Assembly (NCBI RefSeq): GCF_040783535.2
Contig: NZ_JBFONW020000001.1
Coordinates: 806,001 to 870,000 of the forward strand
Origin: Aestuariibius insulae
GTDB lineage: Bacteria; Pseudomonadota; Alphaproteobacteria; Rhodobacterales; Rhodobacteraceae
DNA: 64,000 nucleotides
Direction: 5' to 3'
Each line of letters opens with the position of its first letter. The first letter of the stretch is position 1. The notes under the pieces were generated by a model, which worked only from the letters and a program-made list of their open reading frames with translations, had not been told where the DNA came from and ran no database searches. Shown in pieces: positions 24,191 through 31,584 of this stretch. The translations under genes were made by a program, and so were the position numbers.

Positions 24191-25255
24191 ATGGCTGATC
24201 CATTCCTCTCTGAAATCAAATACGTTGGAAATCGCGATGGCGATTTCATCGAAATCGCAGTCGACGAAGGCACCGACGTCTCGGCGCTCGAGCTGACAAT
24301 CTACCGGTCCGACGGAACCGTCCGGACGTCTAACTCGCTTGACGGCATCACGCCGACCCAGTCGGAAGGCAAGGATGTCTACGTCATCGACACCCAAAGC
24401 TCCGACACGTTCAACGGCGTGGCACGAAGCAACGGCGTCGCCCTCTCTGAAGGGGCAGAGGTCTATTCCTTCGTATCCTTCCGCGACACGCCTGAAGCGA
24501 TCACCGCAACCGAAGGCCCGGCCAACGGTCTGACATCGACCGAAGTCGGCCCCGACCCTCGCGGCGGATCGATCGTCAGCGACGACGGCGAGACGTTCAC
24601 CCCCGAAGACGATCCCAATCCCGGATCCGTGCCGTGTCTGACCCGCGGCACTCTGGTGGAGACGTCCGACGGCGACGTGAAAGTCGAGGATTTGCGCGAC
24701 GACATGACAGTCCTGACCATCGACGGGCAATATCGCAGCGCGCCCCACCGTCTCAGCCGCGTCATCACCGCCGCCGAGATGCAGGCCAATCCCAAACTCC
24801 GCCCGATCCGCATCTGCGCGGGCGCTCTGGGGGACGGTCTGCCCAAGCGCGACCTGCTGGTCTCGCGCCAGCACCGGATGCTCGTGCGCTCTGCCATCGC
24901 GCAGCGCCTCTTCGGAGAGCCGGAGGTCCTCGTTGCGGCGATCCGTCTGACCGAGCTGCCTGGGATCTTCGTCGATACCGAGGTGCACGAGGTGGAATAT
25001 ATCCACCTCCTCTTCGACAGCCACGAGGTCATCTACGCCGAAGGCGCCCCGACCGAGAGCCTCTTCACCGGTCCCGAAGCGCTCAAGGCCCTCGCTCCGG
25101 CTGCACGGGAGGAGATCATGACCCTCTTCCCTCAAATCGCGGATCAATCCGGCGCTCCTGAACCTCGCCGCCCGATCCCGTCGAACAAGAACCAGAACCA
25201 GCTTGTCCGGCAGCACGCCCAAAACGGCGCGCCGCTTCTGGACACGCGGCACTGA
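24191..25255 (+). CDS. Hint-domain (hedgehog/intein-type) protein
   Basis: 354 aa, ATG with AGGAG upstream. Residues 1-~135 are acidic and beta-rich (lamin-tail- or adhesin-like: EIKYVGNRDGDFIEIAVDEG). The Hint_2 domain begins at Cys149 (VPCLTRGTLVETSDGDVKVEDL) and includes LVSRQHRMLV, EVHEVEYIHLLFDSHEVIYAEGAPTESL. Such domains occur in secreted roseobacter proteins, where the Cys can drive an N-S acyl shift and self-cleavage; here the domain is near the C-terminus and no obvious downstream ligand or extein follows beyond ~60 residues. No classical signal peptide, so export by a type I or other route is possible. Confidence 0.82.
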   Translation: MADPFLSEIKYVGNRDGDFIEIAVDEGTDVSALELTIYRSDGTVRTSNSLDGITPTQSEGKDVYVIDTQSSDTFNGVARSNGVALSEGAEVYSFVSFRDTPEAITATEGPANGLTSTEVGPDPRGGSIVSDDGETFTPEDDPNPGSVPCLTRGTLVETSDGDVKVEDLRDDMTVLTIDGQYRSAPHRLSRVITAAEMQANPKLRPIRICAGALGDGLPKRDLLVSRQHRMLVRSAIAQRLFGEPEVLVAAIRLTELPGIFVDTEVHEVEYIHLLFDSHEVIYAEGAPTESLFTGPEALKALAPAAREEIMTLFPQIADQSGAPEPRRPIPSNKNQNQLVRQHAQNGAPLLDTRH

Positions 25256-25337
25256 CAATCCGGCCCTCGGCACCCTGCGTGTCGAGGGCCGTGACGCCGC
25301 CGGGCAACGCGCGGTCCGTTAAAGGCGCGTGGCACCG

Positions 25338-25393
25338 AAAATCCACCGACCAGATACCGACGCGATACCGACCGGATACCGAAACCCCAAAAT
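25338..25393. repeat. Dispersed 47-bp repeat, copy A, upstream of sdhC
   Basis: 47 bp at 25338-25384 are identical except for one base to 55206-55252; similarity continues a further ~9 bp with one indel. Inside are three GATACCGA words starting at 25353, 25364 and 25375, spaced exactly 11 bp. The gap 25256-25563 holds this repeat, the GTGATCAC site and the sdhC promoter, and no gene. Not recognised as a known RNA or operator. Confidence 0.8.
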
Positions 25394-25441
25394 CGCGATA
25401 TCCTGGCTGTTAACCCTCTATCTCTAACGAGATCCGATCAA

Positions 25442-25451
25442 CGTGATCACA
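25442..25451. promoter_or_regulatory. GTGATCAC palindrome upstream of sdhC
   Basis: CGTGATCACA differs by one base from the two TGTGATCACA sites ahead of sucC. It lies 113 bp upstream of the sdhC start. A single site is less convincing than the pair at sucC, but its placement ahead of another TCA-cycle operon supports shared regulation. Confidence 0.5.
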
Positions 25452-25563
25452 AAAGCCGGTTTCTTTCCTCCGCGACACTAATCCGCGCCGCTGCCCCGTG
25501 ACATCTGTCTGGAATTGTTCCAGATAAGAGGCCGAGCGACAGTCCAAGGATCGGGAATACACC

Positions 25564-25947
25564 ATGGCCGACGTGAACCGGGGCAACCGGCCCCTCTCAC
25601 CGCATCTGAGCATCTACAAACCGCAGATGACCTCGATGACCTCGATCTTCGTGCGCCTGACGGGCAACGCGCTTTTGGTCTCGGCCCTGATGATCGTCTG
25701 GTGGTTCCTCGCGGCTTCCTCTGGCCCGGAAGCCTTTGAAACCGCTGACGCTTTCCTGCGCAGCTGGTTCGGGGACCTGGTCCTGTTCCTTAGCGTCTGG
25801 GCGCTTTGGTATCACACGCTGGGCGGTCTTAGGCACCTCATCTGGGACAACGGCTACGGCCTTGATCTCAAAAGCTCCTACACGATGGGCTACGTCATGA
25901 TCGGCGGCTCCGTCGTTCTGGCCATCATCACCGCAATCATCGTCTGA
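25564..25947 (+). CDS. sdhC: Succinate dehydrogenase cytochrome b556 subunit
   Basis: 127 aa with three membrane helices. HLSIYKPQMTSMTSIFVRLTGNALL is the SdhC N-terminal signature that shapes the ubiquinone site, and WYHTLGGLRHLIWDNG carries the haem-ligand His of the HxxxGxRHLxxD motif. Anchors the SdhAB dimer in the inner membrane and passes electrons to ubiquinone. First gene of the sdh cluster; the upstream region carries the 47-bp repeat and a GTGATCAC site. Confidence 0.95.
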   Translation: MADVNRGNRPLSPHLSIYKPQMTSMTSIFVRLTGNALLVSALMIVWWFLAASSGPEAFETADAFLRSWFGDLVLFLSVWALWYHTLGGLRHLIWDNGYGLDLKSSYTMGYVMIGGSVVLAIITAIIV

Positions 25948-25958
25948 GGAGAACGCAG

Positions 25959-26330
25959 ATGTCCTTCATGACAGACCGCAAACGCGCCGTTGGCCTGGGC
26001 TCCGCCAAGTCAGGCACCGAACATCACTGGTCAATGATGGTCAGCTCCACCGCTCTGCTGATCCTGATGCCGCTTTTCGTTTTCACCTTCGGCTATGCCC
26101 TTGGAAAACCATATGAAGAGGTGATGGCCTATTACCGCCAACCGCTTCCCGCACTGATCGCAGCGCTGACCTTCGCGGTCGGCTTTTATCACTTCAAGGG
26201 CGGTGTGCAGGTCCTGATCGAGGACTATGTGCACGGCGTCGCCCGCAAGCTTCTCATCATCGCGATGATTTGCCTCAGCATCTCCGCCGCCGCCGCAGGC
26301 GTTTTCGCCGTGGCGCGCATCGCGGTTTAG
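25959..26330 (+). CDS. sdhD: Succinate dehydrogenase membrane anchor subunit
   Basis: 123 aa, three hydrophobic helices. FYHFKGGVQVLIEDYVHG is the conserved SdhD segment with the haem/quinone-region His and Asp-Tyr. Starts 11 bp after sdhC with GAGGAG as ribosome site and forms the second half of the membrane domain of complex II. Confidence 0.93.
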   Translation: MSFMTDRKRAVGLGSAKSGTEHHWSMMVSSTALLILMPLFVFTFGYALGKPYEEVMAYYRQPLPALIAALTFAVGFYHFKGGVQVLIEDYVHGVARKLLIIAMICLSISAAAAGVFAVARIAV

Positions 26331-26346
26331 GAAAAGGACAGGAATT

Positions 26347-28149
26347 ATGGCCGCTTACGACTACGAGACGCATGACTATGACGTCGTGGTGGTGGGTGCC
26401 GGAGGCGCCGGCCTCCGCGCGACCCTCGGCATGGCCGAACAGGGCCTCAGAACCGCCTGCGTGACGAAGGTCTTCCCGACCCGCTCGCATACCGTTGCGG
26501 CCCAGGGCGGCATCGCGGCCAGCCTCAGCAATATGGGCCCCGACCACTGGCAATGGCACATGTACGACACGGTCAAAGGCTCCGACTGGCTTGGCGATAC
26601 CGACGCGATGGAATACCTCGCCCGCGAAGCGCCCAAGGCCGTCTACGAGCTTGAGCATTATGGCGTCCCGTTCTCCCGCACCGAGGATGGCAAGATCTAC
26701 CAGCGCCCCTTTGGCGGCCACACGACGAAGTTCGGCGAAGGCCCACCGGTGCAGCGCACCTGCGCCGCTGCTGACCGCACGGGGCACGCGATCCTGCATA
26801 CGCTTTACGGCCAGAGCCTTAAGAACAATGCCGAATTCTACATCGAATACTTCGCCATCGACCTCATCATGAGCGACGATGGCGTTTGTCAGGGCGTCCT
26901 TTGCTGGAAGCTCGAGGACGGCACGTTCCACGTCTTCAACGCCAAGATGACCGTGCTCGCGACAGGCGGCTATGGTCGCGCCTACTTCTCGGCGACCTCG
27001 GCCCATACCTGCACCGGCGATGGCGGCGGCATGGTCGCGCGCGCGGGCCTTCCGCTTCAGGACATGGAGTTCGTGCAGTTCCACCCCACTGGCATCTACG
27101 GCGCCGGTTGCCTCATTACCGAAGGCGCACGGGGCGAGGGCGGCTACTTAACCAATTCGGAAGGCGAGCGCTTTATGGAGCGCTACGCACCGACCTACAA
27201 AGACCTCGCGTCGCGCGATGTGGTGTCGCGCTGCATGACGATGGAAATCCGCGAGGGCAGGGGGGTCGGCCCCGAGGGGGACCACATTCACCTCAACCTC
27301 TCGCACCTGCCGCCAGAGACCCTCGCAGAGCGTCTTCCCGGCATTTCCGAATCGGCAAAGATTTTCGCCGGGGCGGACGTGACCAAAGAACCGATCCCGG
27401 TCCTGCCGACGGTTCACTACAATATGGGCGGTATCCCTACCAATTATTGGGGTGAGGTGCTGAACCCGACACAAGATGATCCTGACCGGATCGCACCTGG
27501 CCTCATGGCTGTTGGCGAGGCGGGCTGTGCGAGCGTCCACGGTGCCAACCGTCTGGGCTCCAACTCCTTGATCGACCTCGTTGTTTTCGGTCGCGCCGCC
27601 GCCATCAAGGCAGGCGAAATCGTCGATGCCGAAGCTGCTGCGGGCAAGCCCAATCAAGCCAGCATCGACAAGGGCTTCGCGCGCTTCGATGGCCTGCGCC
27701 ACGCTAAGGGCACGACGACCACTGCCGAGCTCAGGCTCGAGATGCAGAAGGCTATGCAAAAAGACGCAGCCGTTTTCCGCACCTCCGAGACGCTCAAGGA
27801 AGGCGTTGAAAACATGACGGAAGTTGCTGGAAAGGTCGACGATCTTGCCGTCACCGACCGGTCCCTCGTCTGGAACTCCGACCTGATGGAGACGCTGGAG
27901 CTGACCAACCTCATGCCCAACGCTCTGGCCACCGTCGTCTCCGCCGAAGCCCGCAAGGAAAGCCGCGGCGCCCACGCCCACGAGGATTTCCCCGACCGTG
28001 ACGACGCCGAATGGCGCAAACACACGCTGGCCTGGGTCAATGGCGGCGTCGATCTAACCTACCGTCCGGTCCATCTCAACCCGCTCATGGGCCACAACGA
28101 AGGCGGCATCGACCTCAAGAAGATCGAGCCAAAGGCAAGGGTCTATTGA
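26347..28149 (+). CDS. sdhA: Succinate dehydrogenase flavoprotein subunit
   Basis: 600 aa, full length. Oxidises succinate to fumarate with covalently bound FAD on the cytoplasmic face of the inner membrane. Visible: dinucleotide-binding VVVGAGGAGLRATLGMAEQG, the flavinylated His in TRSHTVAAQGG, HTIYGQSL-like LHTLYGQSLKNN, GGGMVARAGLPLQDMEFVQFHPTG, RSHLPPE-type substrate region and VGEAGCASVHGANRLGSNSL. 16 bp after sdhD. Its stop overlaps a TTG-started lipoprotein gene (TTGA). Confidence 0.97.
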   Translation: MAAYDYETHDYDVVVVGAGGAGLRATLGMAEQGLRTACVTKVFPTRSHTVAAQGGIAASLSNMGPDHWQWHMYDTVKGSDWLGDTDAMEYLAREAPKAVYELEHYGVPFSRTEDGKIYQRPFGGHTTKFGEGPPVQRTCAAADRTGHAILHTLYGQSLKNNAEFYIEYFAIDLIMSDDGVCQGVLCWKLEDGTFHVFNAKMTVLATGGYGRAYFSATSAHTCTGDGGGMVARAGLPLQDMEFVQFHPTGIYGAGCLITEGARGEGGYLTNSEGERFMERYAPTYKDLASRDVVSRCMTMEIREGRGVGPEGDHIHLNLSHLPPETLAERLPGISESAKIFAGADVTKEPIPVLPTVHYNMGGIPTNYWGEVLNPTQDDPDRIAPGLMAVGEAGCASVHGANRLGSNSLIDLVVFGRAAAIKAGEIVDAEAAAGKPNQASIDKGFARFDGLRHAKGTTTTAELRLEMQKAMQKDAAVFRTSETLKEGVENMTEVAGKVDDLAVTDRSLVWNSDLMETLELTNLMPNALATVVSAEARKESRGAHAHEDFPDRDDAEWRKHTLAWVNGGVDLTYRPVHLNPLMGHNEGGIDLKKIEPKARVY

Positions 28150-28466
28150 GACCGCTCCTCTTCATGGCGGCGGTCTCCCTGACGGCCGCCTGCACCACCA
28201 ATCCCGACTTTGCTGATTCCCTCGCGCGGGAGTCGGCCAAAAGCGTCGTCAGCGGCATCATCGCAACCCGCTTCCCTGGCCTTCAGGTCGCCCCAGTCAC
28301 CGATTGCGTGATCGACAATGCGACCTCCTCCGAGATCATCCTGATCGCCCGCGGCGCCCTCACTGGCCCCACCGCCGAAACAACGTCGACTGTCGTCGAG
28401 ATCGCAGGCCGTCCCGACACGATCCGCTGCATCGCGCAGACAGGGCCGTCCGTCCTCACGGGATAA
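28146..28466 (+). CDS. Putative lipoprotein coupled to sdhA
   Basis: 106 aa from a TTG at 28146-28148 overlapping the sdhA stop (TTGA), with AAGGG nearby. The N-terminus LRPLLFMAAVSLTAAC ends in a lipobox, so Cys16 should be lipidated. The mature protein has VTDCVIDNATSSEIILIA and TIRCIAQTG, with two Cys likely paired. The placement between sdhA and sdhB suggests a link to complex II expression, but no function is known. An ATG start at 28164 would give a shorter leader. Confidence 0.65.
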   Translation: MRPLLFMAAVSLTAACTTNPDFADSLARESAKSVVSGIIATRFPGLQVAPVTDCVIDNATSSEIILIARGALTGPTAETTSTVVEIAGRPDTIRCIAQTGPSVLTG

Positions 28467-28472
28467 GGCTCG

Positions 28473-29594
28473 TCAGGCGTCGCCCAGACCCATCGCCTGA
28501 CGCAGCAGCCGGATTGACCGATCAACGGTAAAGCTCTCCTGAACCCGCACCCTTGCAGCATCACCTAGCCCTGAGGCGAGATCCCGATCCGCAAGCGCGG
28601 TCTTGAGGTTCCGGGCCATCGCAACCTCATCATGCTCGTCGCAAAGCAACCCGTGTCGTCCGTCCTCGATCGCCTCCGGGATGCCGCTATGCCGGGTCGA
28701 GATCACGCATAGACCCGAACCCATCGCCTCCAGAATGGCCACGGGCAGTCCCTCGGTATCTCCATCCCGCCCGGTGACCGAATGCTGCAGAAAAAGGGAG
28801 GCCTCCGCCATCAATTCCCGAACGGCCACATGGTCCAGGCTGCCGTGAAACGTGATCTGGCGTCCGATGCCTGTGTCTGCCGCAATTGCCTTGCACTCAT
28901 CCAGCAACGGCCCGTCGCCTACAAAGTCCAGATGCGCATCCGGCCTGTTTTTCGCCGCCGCCGCAAAGGCCCGCAAGGTGATCTGCGGTGCCTTCTTGTC
29001 AACGAACCGGCCCACCGCCAGACATCGCCCCGCGATCCGCTCAGAGAGGGGAAAATCGGAGGGTTCGATCCCGCACGGTGTCACGGTGATCTTCTCCGCC
29101 GGACAGCCCGCCCCGATCAGGTTGCCTGCGATGAATTGAGACGGCGCGAAGACCCCCTTGGCCGCGGCAAAAAGCTTGGGATAGCTGGCCAGCCACTTCT
29201 CCTCTCGCAATAGGCGGGAGGCATCGAAGCCGTGAAAATGCACAAATAGATCGACGCCCGCCTTTCGGGCAGGACGCCGCATCGCTACACCTTGCGGCCC
29301 GAACTCCGCGAGCAGCGTCCTCACGCCATGATAGCTGAGGAACCGCGCGATCTGATCTTCGGGTTTCCCTCGAATCCACCGTGAAAGCGCATTGCCCAGC
29401 ACGATCGGCTTCTCATCAGATGCTCTCGCAACAGGCGGCATATGCCCCGTTACCATCACCGGGCCGTCCAGCAGACCGCGAGGCACATCTTTGCGGCTCA
29501 GGAAAACCGTCTCCCCCGGCGCGAGCCGCTCGGCATGGAGCCGCACGAAAGTCTGGCTGGGCTCATCGAAACTGCGGGAGGCAAGCGCGAACAT
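28473..29594 (-). CDS. Glycosyltransferase family 4, within the sdh cluster
   Basis: 373 aa if started at the ATG 29592-29594 (MFALASRSFDEPSQTFVRLH), which gives the usual first beta strand; in-frame starts up to 29684 exist. GT-B fold: FVHFHGFDASRL, APSQFIAGNLIGAGCPAEKI, AVGRFVDKKAPQITLRAFA, LDFVGDGPLLDE, and the donor-site EX7E region GDTEGLPVAILEAMGSGLCV. Likely acts in exopolysaccharide or surface-glycan assembly. It lies opposite in strand to the surrounding sdh genes and diverges from a pyruvyl-transferase gene. Confidence 0.85.
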   Translation of the reverse strand: MFALASRSFDEPSQTFVRLHAERLAPGETVFLSRKDVPRGLLDGPVMVTGHMPPVARASDEKPIVLGNALSRWIRGKPEDQIARFLSYHGVRTLLAEFGPQGVAMRRPARKAGVDLFVHFHGFDASRLLREEKWLASYPKLFAAAKGVFAPSQFIAGNLIGAGCPAEKITVTPCGIEPSDFPLSERIAGRCLAVGRFVDKKAPQITLRAFAAAAKNRPDAHLDFVGDGPLLDECKAIAADTGIGRQITFHGSLDHVAVRELMAEASLFLQHSVTGRDGDTEGLPVAILEAMGSGLCVISTRHSGIPEAIEDGRHGLLCDEHDEVAMARNLKTALADRDLASGLGDAARVRVQESFTVDRSIRLLRQAMGLGDA

Positions 29595-29682
29595 GCTTTG
29601 GATCCGTCGAACAGGGTCGCAATGCCATATCCGCCGCATCCGGGGCTGTCCATCGCGCCACGTCCGTGTCAGAAAATCGGGC

Positions 29683-30633
29683 ATGAAGCATGTTCACTTG
29701 ATCGATACGTCCATAGCCTCCGATAATCTAGGCGACGAAATCATCGTTGAGGAGTGCAGGTCTCACCTCCTTCCACTCTTTCCCGATGCCTATATTTCCA
29801 CTTCCTCCGGCCATGATGGGCTTGGTCCATGGGGCCGCGATCTTGCAGGGCAGGCGGATGTAGTCTTCCTTCTTGGCACCAACGCCTTGTCTGCCCGGGA
29901 CCAGACCAAGCGCCGGTTCGTCTGGACGGTGACAAAAGACGATATCCCCGTCCTGAAGAACAAGGTTGTCCTGTTCGGCGTCGGTGCAAATCGAGATTTT
30001 GACAAGGTCGACCGCACGCAGGCAAAGCTTCTCTCGACCCTTCTGTCATCGTCCCACGGCCACGCTGTTCGGGACAGCCTCGGCGGTCAGATTATCCGCA
30101 CGGCGGGCCGTAAGGCGATCAACACAACCTGCCCGACGCTCTGGCGATATATCGACAAATCTCCACCGGTGCCGTCCGAACCGGCACCATCCGTCTGCTT
30201 CACCCTGACTAAACACAAAGCCAACTCTAACGACGCCGCGATGATCGAGATCCTGCGCAACAGCTACGAGAATCTTGCCTTTTGGCCTCAGCAACCGCGC
30301 GATCTCCCTTATTTGCAGGAACTGACGCGGACCTCGGATATCGAGATCCTCCCACCCTCCCTGCAAGCCTACGATGCGCATCTTGCCAAAACCGACACCG
30401 ATGTGACCGGAACCCGTCTTCATGGCTGCATTCGCGGCCTGAAACACAACCGCCGCGTTCTTGTGGTAAGCATCGACAATCGCGCTCGAGAGATAGGCTC
30501 AGAGACCGGCCTGCCGACAATTGCCCGCGAAGACATCCCCGCAAATCTCGCCGAACGCATCAAGGGACCCATCCCCCTTTCCATGACGCTTCCCCGCGCG
30601 GCGAAAGAGGACTTCCTCGGTCAATTTCGATAG
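29683..30633 (+). CDS. Polysaccharide pyruvyl transferase family protein
   Basis: 316 aa from the ATG at 29683. Family features: LIDTSIASDNLGDEIIVEEC near the N-terminus, DVVFLLGTNALSARDQ, VVLFGVGANRDFD, HGHAVRDSLGGQII, and the late TGTRLHGCIRGLKHNRRVLVVSIDNRA, the G-R-x-H-x-x segment typical of this GT-B-like fold. Such enzymes add pyruvate ketals to sugar residues of surface polymers. Divergent from the GT4 gene with ~88 bp between starts; the pair looks like an envelope-glycan cassette sitting inside the sdh cluster. Confidence 0.8.
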   Translation: MKHVHLIDTSIASDNLGDEIIVEECRSHLLPLFPDAYISTSSGHDGLGPWGRDLAGQADVVFLLGTNALSARDQTKRRFVWTVTKDDIPVLKNKVVLFGVGANRDFDKVDRTQAKLLSTLLSSSHGHAVRDSLGGQIIRTAGRKAINTTCPTLWRYIDKSPPVPSEPAPSVCFTLTKHKANSNDAAMIEILRNSYENLAFWPQQPRDLPYLQELTRTSDIEILPPSLQAYDAHLAKTDTDVTGTRLHGCIRGLKHNRRVLVVSIDNRAREIGSETGLPTIAREDIPANLAERIKGPIPLSMTLPRAAKEDFLGQFR

Positions 30634-30716
30634 CGCCATGCGGCAATTCACCCTGCAGTTTCGGTTGGTTCTCCGCCCGCTTTCAGTTAGGTAGATGCGA
30701 AAGAAGAGGTCTTCCG

Positions 30717-31496
30717 ATGGTCCAACTCACCCTCCCCAAGAACTCCCGCATCCGAACGGGGAAAACCTGGCCCAAGCCAGAGGGCGCGACGAACCTGCGC
30801 ACGTTCCACGTCTATCGCTGGAATCCCGATGACGGGAAAAACCCGCAGGTCGATACCTACTTTGTGGATATGGACACCTGCGGCCCGATGGTTCTGGACG
30901 CGCTGATTAAGATCAAGAACGAGATCGATCCGACCCTGACCTTCCGCCGCTCCTGCCGCGAGGGGATCTGCGGCTCCTGTGCGATGAATATTGGCGGGAT
31001 CAACACGCTGGCCTGCATCTACGGCATGGACGAGGTGAAGGGCGACATCAAGATCTACCCTCTCCCGCATATGCCAGTCGTCAAAGACCTGATCCCGGAC
31101 CTCACGCATTTTTACGCACAGCACGCTTCGATCATGCCGTGGCTCGAGACCAAGACGAACCGCCCCGAGAAAGAGTGGAAGCAGTCCATCGAGGACCGCA
31201 AAAAGCTCGACGGGCTGTATGAATGCGTCATGTGCGCCTCCTGCTCCACCGCTTGCCCAAGCTACTGGTGGAACGGCGACCGCTACCTCGGCCCTGCGGC
31301 GCTGCTCCATGCTTATCGCTGGATCATCGACAGCCGCGACGAGGCGACGCCCGAGCGGCTCGACGAGCTTGAGGATCCCTTCAAGCTCTATCGTTGCCAC
31401 ACGATCATGAATTGCGCCAAGACCTGCCCCAAGGGTCTGAACCCGGCCGAAGCCATTGCGAATATCAAACAGATGATGGTCGAACGCTCCGTTTAA
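30717..31496 (+). CDS. sdhB: Succinate dehydrogenase iron-sulfur subunit
   Basis: 259 aa from the ATG at 30717 (AGAGG upstream). Three iron-sulfur centres can be placed: [2Fe-2S] Cys80, Cys85, Cys88, Cys100 (SCREGICGSC); [4Fe-4S] Cys170, Cys173, Cys176, Cys180 (CVMCASCSTAC); and [3Fe-4S] with Cys227, Cys233, Cys237 (CHTIMNCAKTC). Links SdhA to the membrane quinone site. It is 2.5 kb from sdhA, separated by a lipoprotein gene and two glycan genes, so it needs its own promoter or read-through from the pyruvyl-transferase gene. Confidence 0.96.
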   Translation: MVQLTLPKNSRIRTGKTWPKPEGATNLRTFHVYRWNPDDGKNPQVDTYFVDMDTCGPMVLDALIKIKNEIDPTLTFRRSCREGICGSCAMNIGGINTLACIYGMDEVKGDIKIYPLPHMPVVKDLIPDLTHFYAQHASIMPWLETKTNRPEKEWKQSIEDRKKLDGLYECVMCASCSTACPSYWWNGDRYLGPAALLHAYRWIIDSRDEATPERLDELEDPFKLYRCHTIMNCAKTCPKGLNPAEAIANIKQMMVERSV

Positions 31497-31553
31497 GCAG
31501 TCTGCGCAAATCCTGCACATCTGCCCGGCTTGTCCTGCCGGATCGGATCCTTA

Positions 31554-31581
31554 TGCCTCCTGGTAACACAATCAGGAGGCA
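31554..31581 (+). promoter_or_regulatory. Hairpin sequestering the creD ribosome-binding site
   Basis: Perfect 9-bp stem TGCCTCCTG / CAGGAGGCA with a 10-nt loop. The 3' arm contains AGGAGG, the Shine-Dalgarno of creD, only 5 nt from its ATG at 31585. In the mRNA the site would be hidden unless the stem opens, so translation may be conditional. No T-run follows, so it is not a terminator. Confidence 0.6.
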
Positions 31582-31584
31582 AAA

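Noticed and set aside
25353..25383. Phased GATACCGA words as a mini CRISPR array
   Set aside because: Units are 11 bp with no spacers of CRISPR length and no cas genes in the window.
28473..30633. Transposon carrying the glycan genes inside the sdh cluster
   Set aside because: No transposase, terminal inverted repeats or target duplication could be seen.
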